This document shows, one piece after another, positions 1 to 8,312 of a stretch of DNA of 64,000 nt (positions within the stretch are counted from its first letter, which is position 1; each line of letters opens with the position of its first letter). The notes beneath the pieces were generated by a model. That model was not told where the DNA came from, made no database searches, and was given only the letters and a program-made list of their open reading frames with translations. This stretch comes from Novosphingobium resinovorum (lineage in GTDB: Bacteria; Pseudomonadota; Alphaproteobacteria; Sphingomonadales; Sphingomonadaceae), in assembly GCF_001742225.1 (NCBI RefSeq), contig NZ_CP017078.1, forward strand, positions 1-64,000. The letters run 5' to 3'. Both the position numbers and the translations under genes were made by a program.

Positions 1-649
1 GGCTATCCGGGCGGCCTCGGCCGGCGTCGGGACAAATGCCAACGCGACATCGATAACCTTTTTTCAGGAGCCGTTGCATATCCTCACGCTCGCAAGGCTT
101 CAGTGCCCCGTCGTTGAGGAGGAGAGCCACACTGCAGTTTCGCTCTTCCTTTAGGAAGGAAATCAGCCCGAGGACATCCTTCGCCGCAAGGCCCTCCCCT
201 GCCCTCTCCAGATCATCAAGACAGATTATCTGATCGCGAACGAGCAGAAACGATGATCGGGCAATGAGGTCGCCAACTGCTCCGAAGTTCACCCCAGCGA
301 TCGTCAGCATGCCAGAGGCAACGCCCAATGCACTCCGAACCTTGCGCACGCCAGTTTTCGCATTCGCCCACACAGACGCGAGCGTATCCCAGGTGGCTGT
401 AGCGCCAGCGTTGCTCGCAGGCACCGTGTTCTCATAGATGGCGTGCCTGAGCTCATCCAGGGAATTGAGCCCGAAGAGGGAGGCGTAGGCGTAGTTGCGG
501 GTGATAGGTGATTTCAGCGCGGTCTCTGCAAGGTACTGCTTCCACGCAAACGTTTTGCCGACACCCAACGGACCCATCACACAAAGGGTCTCGGCCCTGT
601 CACCGGCAAGGAAAGCTGTAATCTCGCGGGCAGCGTGTTTTGCGGTCAT
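1..649 (-). CDS. P-loop NTPase (KAP-like), N-terminal part, frameshifted
   Basis: The reading frame starts at ATG 649 and is open to the window edge. Walker A GPLGVGKT lies at about residues 26-33 and a Walker B-like IICLDDLER at about 141-149, with a short hydrophobic stretch between them. This layout fits KAP-type or other STAND-like P-loop NTPases, which are often linked to phage defence or membrane signalling; that role is only inferred. At 59-64 a run of six A (coding strand) shifts the frame. With five A the protein would continue KKVIDVALAFVPTPAEAARI, a much more natural continuation than the Cys/Arg/Gly-rich frame actually read. It is therefore a broken gene or a homopolymer sequencing error. 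The partner end is outside the window. Confidence 0.6.
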   Translation of the reverse strand, partial: MTAKHAAREITAFLAGDRAETLCVMGPLGVGKTFAWKQYLAETALKSPITRNYAYASLFGLNSLDELRHAIYENTVPASNAGATATWDTLASVWANAKTGVRKVRSALGVASGMLTIAGVNFGAVGDLIARSSFLLVRDQIICLDDLERAGEGLAAKDVLGLISFLKEERNCSVALLLNDGALKPCEREDMQRLLKKGYRCRVGICPDAGRGRPDS

Positions 650-857
650 GGAGTAGTTAGCCTTGAGGGTAATGGAAAGAAGCTCTGGGGAATTGGCATC
701 CGATGGGCTGCAGTCCTGCTACTATATCCCATTCATTCAAAAGGAGAGGATTGTGCCGAAGGCACCGTTAGTTCCTTTAGAAATAAGGATAGAAAGTTAC
801 CGGGCGCTCGCTCTCCCTGCGACTCGCGATTTCACCCTGAGTCGCGGCGATCCCCCT

Positions 858-961
858 GTTCCTGAAATACCGTTGAATCGTTCCTGAAGTACCCAATCGA
901 GCGTTCCCGATCTCCCGTGTTTCGGTTCCTGAAGTACCGAGCTGGCGTTCCCGAAGTACCG
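858..961 (+). repeat. Iteron cluster, four copies
   Basis: Direct copies of GTTCCTGAAGTACCG or close variants sit at 858-872 (GAAATACCG), 880-894 (GTACCC), 925-939 (perfect) and 947-961 (GTTCCCGAAGTACCG). Spacing is 22, 45 and 22 bp, which is about two and four helical turns, so Rep monomers could bind on one face. A weaker match lies at 992-1006. Confidence 0.75.
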
Positions 962-1036
962 CGGTTCGCCGAATGACCAGCCTGATCTCGCGTTCCCGTT
1001 GTACCGTGTGTGACTATCTCTCGAGTGGCGCCCAGA

Positions 1037-1062
1037 GGCTCGTAAAATATCTTTTACGAGCC
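1037..1062. promoter_or_regulatory. 26-bp palindrome sharing a core with the repA upstream site
   Basis: The arms GGCTCGTAAAA and TTTTACGAGCC flank a 4-bp centre, giving a palindrome that is perfect except for the two central bases. The inner 16 bp, GTAAAATATCTTTTAC, is the exact reverse complement of the site at 3500-3515 just upstream of repA. A ParB centromere (parS) or a Rep/Par operator is the most likely explanation. Confidence 0.6.
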
Positions 1063-1193
1063 GAAATCCAGCTCCTGAACCTCGCAATCTCGGCTGTTTT
1101 TCGCCGCCCGAGGTGGTGGAATCCTCGTCCCATGCATCCGTCCCGAGGCACATCGCGACTGCACATTGGCCTGCCGAGCGCTCTCATGGGGTT

Positions 1194-2256
1194 CGGGACT
1201 TCAGGAACGCACCTTGAAGACCCCGCCACAGCTGCTCTGTCAGGACGTCTCGGGAGCCGGAGGGACATGGTCTTGCATGTCGGCAGACGACGTCGAACCG
1301 GAAAAAATGCGAAATCTCGTGCTCTGTTCGGTACTTTAAGAACGCAGGCCAGCGCCTTCCTCCGCAGCCAGACGGCTTCTGCCCACCAATAAAACGTCCA
1401 AGGTTGGCGGTGCACGGTATATTGGGAACGCGAGTGTGCCATCTTGTACGGGCTGCGATGCTGCCGTTCCTTGCTGGGGACGCTTGCGGTCGGCCCGGCG
1501 GTCCGTGCGATGAACCCGTTTGGGACGAACGGTGAGGACCATACTGCCTGGCACTTGACCGCCCCTGCCCTGCCCTGCCCTCCGCGCGCCTGCCTTTTTT
1601 CGCTGCCTCTCGGCACACCTGCCGGCGCAGATACGGCGCACCGGGATGTCGTCCGGCGTTTTGGTAATAACAGTTCCGATGCCAAGTTCGACTTGGCGGT
1701 TGGATGCTACCCCGTCAGCGGTCTGAATCCTTGCAGGTCAATCTCAGGTCGGTTTCGGTTGACCTAGCTAACCTTGATGCATTTCTCGGGCGAGGGCGAG
1801 GGCGAGGGCGAGGGCGAGGGCGAGGGCAGGCGCAGACTTCGGTATTTCAGGAACGCTGAGATTTCGATGGGATCGCTGGTTTGAAGGTCCGATGGTTGAA
1901 TAGATCGCCCACTTCGATCCGGGGTCAGGGAGGATGTGTCCGCCAGGACGGGTTTGAGGTCGGAGCGCCTCTGGTGGCTGCGATGTGCGTGCAGCGCTGT
2001 CGTGACAAGGTGTCGCCGCTGGGATCCAAACAGGGCGGGCAGGGGAGGGCAAGGCAGCCTGGTTCAGCGCGTGGGGCAGGGGCCCGGAGCCTCCTGGTGG
2101 AAGACAGCGACCGGATCGGTACTTCAGGAACGGGGACCGCAATGATGAATTTGGGCGCACGCGTTGCCGAACAATCAGGCTGCGGGCAGCGGCCTTGCTC
2201 GATCAGCTTTTGGGACTGGTGAGGGTCGGTGAAAGAAAGCTGTTCCTGAAGTACCG
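1194..2256. repeat. Dispersed iterons, mainly inverted relative to the cluster
   Basis: Further copies of the same motif lie at 1194-1208, 1329-1343, 1840-1854 and 2117-2131, all in the complementary orientation CGGTACTTCAGGAAC with 0-2 changes. A forward copy is at 2242-2256, about 90 bp from the 3' end of repA. Dispersed and inverted iterons could support handcuffing-type copy control, which is an inference. Confidence 0.65.
1788..1827 (+). repeat. GGGCGA hexamer tandem array
   Basis: Six perfect GGGCGA units run from 1788 to 1823, followed by a partial GGGC. The next iteron begins 12 bp downstream. The array may be prone to slippage, so its copy number could vary between isolates. Confidence 0.85.
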
Positions 2257-2342
2257 ACTGGGGAAGGGCGGTAACCTCGGTGGGCAGACTATGCTTTGGA
2301 TCGTCAGGGTGTCTGCGAGGGAACCGACAATTACCGGGTCAA

Positions 2343-3479
2343 TCAGCTGGCCGCCCGTTGCTTCGAGCAGAAGGTTGCAAAGATCTGGGCTATGTTCGGT
2401 GCGTCTCTGGCGATGTCACGCTGTCGCATGAACGCACGAAAATCATCAGCAACAAGACCATGGTCTCGCTGAGGGCTAGGCAGGCTTGCACGGGCGATCG
2501 AGCCGAACGCGGTGTAGGCAATATGACCTTCGGGAAACGCCGGGGGAGGTGAGGGGACGGCTGGAGCCGCAGTTTGGTCGTCTCCCGTCGCTTCAGCCGT
2601 TGACCGCGATGTGCCCGAACGCCCCGTCGTCCCGCTGACCGGAAGTTCCTCGTCCTTGCTGCGCTTAACCATTCGCAACATCGGTTCGGCACCGTTTCTT
2701 GCTTCGATCTTCAAGGAGAAGCCGGGCAGGGCGTCTTCCTTGGCGATTTTCGTGATCTCGAATTTGAAGCGGCGATAGTCACCCTCCGCGCCGCTCTTCT
2801 CGAATAGCGTGGGCATCGTGATCGCAAACCCGTCGGGGCCTGCTCCCCCAGCATGCTTGCGCGCTACACGATAGAGCCAGCGCTCCCTGCCTCCCGTGAG
2901 GGAGAAGTACGCAGGGTCGATAGCAAGAACCCCGCCTTCCATGAGCACGCCGTCGTAGAACCATTTGGCCAGGGTGATCCGCATGCCGCGGATCGATCCC
3001 TTGCGATCGCGGATCTGGCTGTGGCTATCGATCCACGAAAAAGTCGTCTCGACCGCATCGCCTGAGCGTATGTTGGTTTTGACGGTCGTCGACTGAAGCC
3101 GGTCGAGGGTGTTGCTAAGGAGGTCATATGCGCGCCCGCCAACATCACGCTTCAACGTCTTGAGCATGTCGTGGGGAACGATGTGGAGGGTCTGGGGGAT
3201 GTCGTTTGTGCCGCGCCGCTTGTGCTCGATTAGAACTGAGGCACAGTAGATCAGGATATCGAGGTCATAGATGGTCGCAAGGCCGTACTCGGAGTTGGCC
3301 GAGACATGCACAGTCACCTTGCCATCCGGGCTCACGTAATCGATCGGCTTGAGGCGCTTGCGCTTCGACAGCGAGAAAAAGGGCCGTTCCATCGTCTCGC
3401 GCTGATCCCTGAGGGGCAGGGTCGTCAGTTGCGGGAGGAAGAGGTCAACTTGCCGGTCTTCTCGCTGTTCCTTTGGCAT
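2343..3479 (-). CDS. repA: Plasmid replication initiator RepA (RPA family)
   Basis: This 378-residue protein matches the replication initiator A family common on sphingomonad plasmids. It has an N-terminal PFFSLSKRKRLKPIDYVSPD segment, a central winged-helix region around RAYDLLSNTLDRLQSTTVKTN, then MRITLAKWFYDGVLM and GGRERWLYRVARKHAG. The C-terminus is low-complexity and Pro/Ala-rich. It should bind the neighbouring iterons and recruit the host replisome. It is the last gene of parA-parB-repA on the minus strand, 87 bp after parB, and a palindrome at 3492-3519 lies directly upstream, suggesting control by ParB or RepA itself. The start is the ATG at 3479, with a weak GGAA Shine-Dalgarno about 8 nt upstream. 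Confidence 0.88.
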   Translation of the reverse strand: MPKEQREDRQVDLFLPQLTTLPLRDQRETMERPFFSLSKRKRLKPIDYVSPDGKVTVHVSANSEYGLATIYDLDILIYCASVLIEHKRRGTNDIPQTLHIVPHDMLKTLKRDVGGRAYDLLSNTLDRLQSTTVKTNIRSGDAVETTFSWIDSHSQIRDRKGSIRGMRITLAKWFYDGVLMEGGVLAIDPAYFSLTGGRERWLYRVARKHAGGAGPDGFAITMPTLFEKSGAEGDYRRFKFEITKIAKEDALPGFSLKIEARNGAEPMLRMVKRSKDEELPVSGTTGRSGTSRSTAEATGDDQTAAPAVPSPPPAFPEGHIAYTAFGSIARASLPSPQRDHGLVADDFRAFMRQRDIARDAPNIAQIFATFCSKQRAAS

Positions 3480-3491
3480 CGTTTAATTCCA

Positions 3492-3519
3492 GCTGGCGCG
3501 TAAAAGATATTTTACCAGC
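3492..3519. promoter_or_regulatory. Palindrome between parB and repA
   Basis: The core GTAAAAGATATTTTAC lies at 3500-3515 and is flanked by GCTGG (3492-3496) and CCAGC (3515-3519). The same 16-bp core occurs in inverse orientation at 1042-1057 in the iteron region. Its position about 15-35 bp upstream of the repA start suits an operator, and two copies around the rep locus also suit parS. Confidence 0.6.
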
Positions 3520-3566
3520 GCGTAAGTTTCTGTTTTAAATCGATAATTCATACGAAATCTGTGTTT

Positions 3567-4631
3567 CTATCGGGAGAATTTGGCCTTCTCGATAACGGGA
3601 CGCAATGCTTCCAGAATTTCGTCCACCGTGCTGGTGTTTTGCGGGTTGATGTTAACAGTGAGGCCCTTCGCCTTGCTATCTGAGAGAACCTCCGCGATTC
3701 GGCCGCCTGCTTGGCTCATGACCGCTGGCTTGGAGCGGGGCGCGGCCTTAGGCTTGTGCTCAGCGGACGCTGCCATGAGACGCTCGAACACGCGGGCGCC
3801 CTCGATCTTTGCAAGTCCAGCGTCGCGGCGCTCCTGCTGTTCGGCAGAAACAACCCGGGCTGCATCGAGGATCTTGTCCCTGCGCGACGCATCCTTGAGG
3901 ATGGGGGACAAGCGCATTCCATGATGGACCTTGAGATCGTTCGGTTCAGCGAATGCAGCAATGACCTCGTCAGGCAGTTCGGCAAGCTGCAGCAGGTTGT
4001 GCAGGTTCTGGCGCGGGATCGCCAGACGCTCGGCCATCTGAACCCGGCCGCCGTTATAGTACGCTTGGACGGCATGCTGATAGTTGCGCGCTCGCTCGAG
4101 GTCGGTGACGTCCTCGCGTTCCCGGTTCTCGAGATCCGCGAGCCTGAAAGCGGCTTCGTCATCGAGGGTTTCGATGCGGGCGATCAGCTCGATTTCCGAG
4201 TGATTGTTCGCGTTGAGCCACGAGACCGAGAAATGGCGCCGGGTGCCGACGATCAGCTCATAAGACGCTGGACCGTTCTTGGTGCGCCGGATGACGACCG
4301 GTTCCCTGTTGGTGCCTTCTTCGCGGATGGAATCGATGAGGCTCGCGCAACGCTCGTGAGACAGCTGGTCGTAGTCGCGCGCATTGCCCGGCCAGATCGT
4401 GCACTCACTCGGCTTGATCCGGATCGTGAGCTTCTTGACCGTCTTCGAGAGTTCGTCGAGGCCCGCGCCCCTGCGTTCGAGAAACGAGGGCGCCGGGACG
4501 GGTTCGCTCGGGCGCTCTACGACATCGGGTGCCGCCGAAGCCGCGGCCTCGTCATTTACTACAGGCTGGGCGGCACCAATGCTCTCGATCGCGTTAGCGA
4601 GCAGGCTGCGCCGTTTTCCTCCAGAGCTCAT
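3567..4631 (-). CDS. parB: ParB/RepB-type partition protein
   Basis: The protein has 354 residues from MSSGGKRRSLL. A ParB N-terminal domain (PSECTIWPGNARDY, IREEGTNREPVVIRR, ELIVGTRRHFS) is followed by the helix-turn-helix region around MAERLAIPRQNLHNLLQLAELPD. The C-terminus probably dimerises. It should bind a centromere and act with the preceding ParA to segregate the plasmid. The start at 4631 is preferred over the longer frame to 4682 because it gives a 4-nt ATGA overlap with the parA stop, indicating translational coupling. Confidence 0.88.
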   Translation of the reverse strand: MSSGGKRRSLLANAIESIGAAQPVVNDEAAASAAPDVVERPSEPVPAPSFLERRGAGLDELSKTVKKLTIRIKPSECTIWPGNARDYDQLSHERCASLIDSIREEGTNREPVVIRRTKNGPASYELIVGTRRHFSVSWLNANNHSEIELIARIETLDDEAAFRLADLENREREDVTDLERARNYQHAVQAYYNGGRVQMAERLAIPRQNLHNLLQLAELPDEVIAAFAEPNDLKVHHGMRLSPILKDASRRDKILDAARVVSAEQQERRDAGLAKIEGARVFERLMAASAEHKPKAAPRSKPAVMSQAGGRIAEVLSDSKAKGLTVNINPQNTSTVDEILEALRPVIEKAKFSR

Positions 4632-5824
4632 GCCGCCTCCGTAAGCCTGTCGGTGCCCAACTGGCCAATACGTGAGGGCCATTGCTTGCAGATGTCCTTC
4701 TCTACCTCGCGGAAAACCATGTTGAGGTTGTCACGGCATCGCGTGTAGGTCTGGTGGGAACCGTAAGGTTTGTTGATCTCATAGATAGAGGACATCTGAA
4801 GGCCGGCGTTCTTGATTTCCTCCGACAGGAGAATGGGGGTTGAAAGCAACTGACCGGCATAGGTCTTTTCCATGACCTGCAGCATCTGCGCTTCGTTTGT
4901 CCGGTTGGGCTGGAACATCGTGCAGACTACGCGGATGAACCCGTAGTCGATCGAGGTGTCGAAGCGCGAAACAAGGGTCATGGCCTCGCGGCAGGTCTGC
5001 ATGAAATGGATCGTCGAAAGATAATCCAGCTGGCGCGCCGGCACCGGGATCAGGAGCCCATCGGCCGCAGTCAGGGTGTTGACCCCCAGAAAGCCCATCG
5101 CCGGCGGCGGATCGAGGATCACGACATCGTAATCGTACCGCACTTCCTCAAGACCGATGCGCAGCATGCGGAATGCACCGGCGATGGCGTCGGGGCCCTC
5201 TTCAATGGTGGCGGTCAGTTCCCACTCGGTGTCCTGAAGCCCAAGATTGGCAGGGCAGATATCGATGTTCGGCCAGGCGGTTTTCTGGATCGTCTTACGA
5301 AACGAGTCGGCGTCGTCCATGCGAGGAGACAGAAAATTCGAAAGCGTATGGGTCTCATCGACCATGGCCTCGAGATTGACGTCGAACATTACGCTCATCG
5401 ATGCCTGCGGATCGCAATCGACCACGAGAACGCGATAGCCGCGCAGACCAAGATAATCAGCCAGATGCTTGGCTGTGGTTGATTTGCTCACGCCACCTTT
5501 GAAGTTCTGGACCGCGAGGACCACGGCCCGCTCATCAGGGGCTTTGCCCATCTTGATGCCGAGCGCTTCGCGAATGGCGATCAGATCTTCGACTGTGTAG
5601 TACCGGCGGCCATTGCTGGCAGTCTTGGGCGCAGGCAGGCGTCCACGCGCTTCTGCTTTCGAGAGGGCTTCGGGCGTCCTGCCGAGCATGTCGGCAGCGA
5701 CAGTGGCCCCCATTGAGATATTGAGCGTCTTGCGATCGGCAGGGTCGATGGCAGCTTGGCGCAGTACACTCTTGGCGTTCTCACACGAACTGATCATTGC
5801 ATCGAGAATCTGGCCCGACAACAT
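4628..5824 (-). CDS. parA: ParA-type partition ATPase with N-terminal HTH
   Basis: This 398-residue ParA carries a MerR-like N-terminal DNA-binding segment (ADMLGRTPEALSKAEARGRL, about residues 45-65). The deviant Walker A KGGVSKST is near residue 110, followed by VVDCDPQAS and DYDVVILDPPP. The N-terminal extension marks the long, autoregulating type Ia ParA class. A good AAGGGG Shine-Dalgarno lies 8 nt before the ATG. It is the first gene of the par-rep operon, and the 440 bp upstream would hold its promoter and operator. Confidence 0.9.
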   Translation of the reverse strand: MLSGQILDAMISSCENAKSVLRQAAIDPADRKTLNISMGATVAADMLGRTPEALSKAEARGRLPAPKTASNGRRYYTVEDLIAIREALGIKMGKAPDERAVVLAVQNFKGGVSKSTTAKHLADYLGLRGYRVLVVDCDPQASMSVMFDVNLEAMVDETHTLSNFLSPRMDDADSFRKTIQKTAWPNIDICPANLGLQDTEWELTATIEEGPDAIAGAFRMLRIGLEEVRYDYDVVILDPPPAMGFLGVNTLTAADGLLIPVPARQLDYLSTIHFMQTCREAMTLVSRFDTSIDYGFIRVVCTMFQPNRTNEAQMLQVMEKTYAGQLLSTPILLSEEIKNAGLQMSSIYEINKPYGSHQTYTRCRDNLNMVFREVEKDICKQWPSRIGQLGTDRLTEAA

Positions 5825-6264
5825 GTGTGTGTCCCCTTCCGCAGCCCCGAATCAACCTGGTTCGGCAAAAAGGCAGCGAATTGATCGGTAATCCCGGACA
5901 CGTATTCCAAAAAAGTGGTAGTCAGTCAATTCCATCTCAGACTGAGCGGCAAGGGTGACAACCGTGTCCATCTCCTCATTGTCCAAGACGTCGAGCCGCT
6001 AAGAAGCGGGACATCTACCGGTGATCCCCGAGCCGTTTGCCTCGAGGTACCGAAATTTTTGCTTCGTGAAGATTTCTAGATCCGATTGCCAACCCGCCGG
6101 CCAGCGCTCTGCGGCAAAGAGATGGATAATGACGAAGGTGAGCTCGCCCACCTTGCGCCCCTTCGCCTGTTAGGCAGGTTGGCGCGAGGGTGCGGTTCGG
6201 GAGGCGGTGGCTCTATCCGAAAATCTCGCCGCATCACGAACGGGGCATTACGGTATTTCCGAAG
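5825..6264. other. Intergenic region between parA and hipA
   Basis: No gene is supported in these 440 bp. The parA promoter must lie here, reading leftward. A degenerate half-match to the iteron (CGGTATTTCCGAAG) occurs near 6250 and is probably chance. No strong inverted repeat was seen. Confidence 0.4.
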
Positions 6265-7581
6265 CTAGCCGTGGTAGGTAGTCGCGTCGATCTGATCGGC
6301 GTCATCATTTCCCGGAGCGCCGTACTCTTCATCGCCGGGCTCCTGCGCATGAGCGCGCACTTCTCCAATGCGCTGCGCAATCTCGCGTTCAAAGACCTTG
6401 AGCATCAATCCGGGGCCTGCAGGCATGGCTGCGACCTCTTCGCTGGCCCGCGGCAGTTCGCGCAACAGACGGGCGGTCACGGCCTCCACGCGCCGGACCG
6501 TGGCCTTGGGGGAAAGACCTGAAGCCTCAGCCATGCGCTGCCAATGCCTCGCGTAGATGTGCCGCCCCCGTCGCTGTCCGCCGATGGCCTGGGCATGGTT
6601 CTGAGTGATGTTTGCCCACCCCAGGCCCGACATGAGATCGTAGAGCGGAGCAAAGCGGTTAGCCTGATGTGTGAGCAGGACCGAATAGTTCTTTGCGTGG
6701 GAATCGACATTGCCGATGGCGATATTGAAGATCACCGCGTCAAGCAGCTGCGTGATTTCCCGCGCAGTCATATGCGCGCGCACGGTCGCGAAGAAATCCG
6801 CGATCGAAGGGCCGCGCGTACCGGTGCCGTTGTACTCGTACTTGGCGACGGGAGGGCGACCTAGAGACTGGCAGAAGTCCTCCTGATGAATTCGTCGCAC
6901 CGCGCCCGGCTCGCCTTCACGATCGTAGCGCGTCACCAGGAGATAGGATCGCTGTCCGGCAAGGCCTGTCGTGACTGGCGCAGTGAGTAGCCCGGCGCGC
7001 CGCGCCAGAACCATGCACAGCGCCTCGTTCTGGACGCTGCCGAGAAGGCGCGGGTTGTCGGGCTTCAGGATATGCGTGGATGGGGCGCCATGCATCGGCA
7101 CCCCGATCGCATCGCCGAGCTTTGCCACCGGAAGCTTGTCCTGCGCGCCGGCGAGGCTCATCGAGACGCCTTCCTCGTCGACGAGAAAGGGGCGGGCAGG
7201 CAGATCGCTTATGATCCGCTCCAGAGCATCGCTGCCCGTGATCTCGCGATAGTCGGGCGTCCCGCCCGGTGTATCGAGGCCAATGCTGAGCGCGCCGGCA
7301 AGATCGGTCCCGGTACGCGCGATCAGCCCGAGAACATCGTCCGCAGTCGCTCCCACAACACGGGTCATTGCGCGCAGTGGATCGCCTTCTGGAAGCAGGT
7401 TCATGAGCCAGAGAAGAACGATATCTCCTTTATAGGTGCTGCCATCGACGGGCATCCTGAGCGAAATCGGGAAATGGTCCGGTGCGGCCTGCCAGGCGAC
7501 GCTGTAGGAAAGCCGGACCTCGTCGTTCGCCGCCACGAGCGTAGCGAGATGACGACCCTCGAAAGTAATGGCAAGTTCCAT
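6265..7581 (-). CDS. hipA: HipA-type toxin kinase
   Basis: The 438-residue protein has the HipA fold. An N-terminal subdomain (RLSYSVAWQAAPDHFPISLRM) is followed by the regulatory/glycine loop SLAGAQDKLPVAK, the catalytic loop IGNVDSHAKNYSVLL (D and N of the kinase) and the metal-binding segment APLYDLMSG. Family members phosphorylate a tRNA synthetase and induce dormancy until neutralised by HipB. hipB lies 8 bp upstream in the same operon, and the location beside parA suggests a plasmid addiction module. The C-terminal tail (PGDEEYGAPGNDDADQ) is acidic and probably disordered. All key residues appear present, so the toxin should be active. Confidence 0.9.
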   Translation of the reverse strand: MELAITFEGRHLATLVAANDEVRLSYSVAWQAAPDHFPISLRMPVDGSTYKGDIVLLWLMNLLPEGDPLRAMTRVVGATADDVLGLIARTGTDLAGALSIGLDTPGGTPDYREITGSDALERIISDLPARPFLVDEEGVSMSLAGAQDKLPVAKLGDAIGVPMHGAPSTHILKPDNPRLLGSVQNEALCMVLARRAGLLTAPVTTGLAGQRSYLLVTRYDREGEPGAVRRIHQEDFCQSLGRPPVAKYEYNGTGTRGPSIADFFATVRAHMTAREITQLLDAVIFNIAIGNVDSHAKNYSVLLTHQANRFAPLYDLMSGLGWANITQNHAQAIGGQRRGRHIYARHWQRMAEASGLSPKATVRRVEAVTARLLRELPRASEEVAAMPAGPGLMLKVFEREIAQRIGEVRAHAQEPGDEEYGAPGNDDADQIDATTYHG

Positions 7582-7589
7582 CCGCCGCT

Positions 7590-7802
7590 TCAGTCGGACG
7601 AGCCCAGAGCCGTCAGTCGCAACCCGACAGCCTGCGCAGCAGCCAGGGCCTTGCCGAGCTGGGCTGTGGCTTTGCCTGCCTCAAGATCCACGATGAAGCG
7701 CTCACCAGTGTTGATCGCAAGCGCAAGCTCGCGCTGGGTGAGGCCAAGGCCCTTGCGGGCGGTCGCAATCGCTGTGCCGAATTGTTGAGCGGTGTGTATC
7801 AT
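7590..7802 (-). CDS. hipB: HipB-type antitoxin/repressor
   Basis: The 70-residue protein has a Cro/C1 helix-turn-helix (RKGLGLTQRELALAINTGERFIVDLEAGK). It should bind HipA and repress the hipBA operon through the palindromes immediately upstream, the first of which abuts the start codon. The length is at the short end of the HipB range, with a brief C-terminal tail LTALGSSD. Confidence 0.88.
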   Translation of the reverse strand: MIHTAQQFGTAIATARKGLGLTQRELALAINTGERFIVDLEAGKATAQLGKALAAAQAVGLRLTALGSSD

Positions 7803-7822
7803 ATCTTCCCGTTCGGTAAGAT
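7803..7822. promoter_or_regulatory. hip operator O1
   Basis: ATCTTCCCGTTCGGTAAGAT is an imperfect 20-bp palindrome (ATCTTMCCG centre CGGKAAGAT) touching the hipB start codon. HipB binding here would block ribosome access or promoter clearance. Confidence 0.7.
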
Positions 7823-7852
7823 GGCATCTTTATCATCTGGAGGCAAGGTCAT

Positions 7853-7872
7853 ATCTTCCCGATCGGTAAGAA
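7853..7872. promoter_or_regulatory. hip operator O2
   Basis: ATCTTCCCGATCGGTAAGAA repeats the O1 palindrome exactly 50 bp upstream, with two base changes. Five-turn phasing with O1 suggests cooperative binding. Confidence 0.7.
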
Positions 7873-7900
7873 TATAAGCGTTGGTTGAAGTGGAACGACG

Positions 7901-7920
7901 GCATCACCGAACGGGAAGAT
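7901..7920. promoter_or_regulatory. hip operator O3 (degenerate)
   Basis: GCATCACCGAACGGGAAGAT is the complementary orientation of the same palindrome with three changes in one arm, 48 bp from O2. Confidence 0.55.
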
Positions 7921-8312
7921 GAATCTCAGTCAGACGTGGGATGAGCCTGCAATGGTGCGGCGTAGGCGCGCTGAAATTCACAGTGCTGCATGTGTGGCCA
8001 TGCAGTAGCGCGATATGCGGTTATTTCATGCTGATGCCCGTCATTGATGCATCAGCATGAAAGCCTGGTTAGCGCGGAGTTTGAAAAGCAGGGTTACCAA
8101 ACCCTTCAATCCTAAGCGAATGCTGAGCGATGCTCGGCGAGTGCAAAAAACTGCTCAAGGATCATGTTAGCGGAGCCGACCTCAGTGCCGGTATACGCAT
8201 GCATCGTGGAAAGCACGCTGGAACTGCTCGGACTTGTCCGGCAAAGGGGCGGCTACATATGCCTTGCATGGTCTCGTGAACGGGACTTCAAAGACGAGTT
8301 GACGACCCAAGT
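7921..8312. other. Intergenic region upstream of the sigma factor gene
   Basis: Divergent region between hipBA and rpoD-like. It contains the 13-bp inverted repeat at 8024-8062 and a smaller CTGCATG/CATGCAG repeat near 7987-8006. No gene is supported. Confidence 0.5.
8024..8062. promoter_or_regulatory. Perfect 13-bp inverted repeat
   Basis: TTTCATGCTGATG at 8024-8036 and CATCAGCATGAAA at 8050-8062 form a perfect stem with a 13-nt loop. It lies about 250 bp upstream of the sigma gene. It could be an operator for a dimeric regulator or an RNA hairpin; there is no T-tract for a classic terminator. Confidence 0.55.

Larger units (their letters stand above)
650..2342. other. Putative origin of replication (iteron region), non-coding
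   Basis: This 1.7 kb stretch separates the NTPase from repA and holds no convincing gene; its open frames are overlapping and lack family features. It carries about ten copies of a 15-bp motif (GTTCCTGAAGTACCG and its complement), a 26-bp palindrome and a GGGCGA hexamer array. Iterons beside a replication initiator gene are the usual architecture of theta-replicating plasmids, so this is inferred to be oriV. No clear AT-rich melting region or DnaA box was identified by eye. Confidence 0.65.

Noticed and set aside
1014..1685. Overlapping open frames in the origin region
   Set aside because: Several mutually exclusive frames, no domain features, and iterons and palindromes inside them; treated as non-coding.
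1788..1827. GGGCGA array considered as a CRISPR
   Set aside because: Units are 6 bp and contiguous with no spacers; it is a simple tandem repeat.
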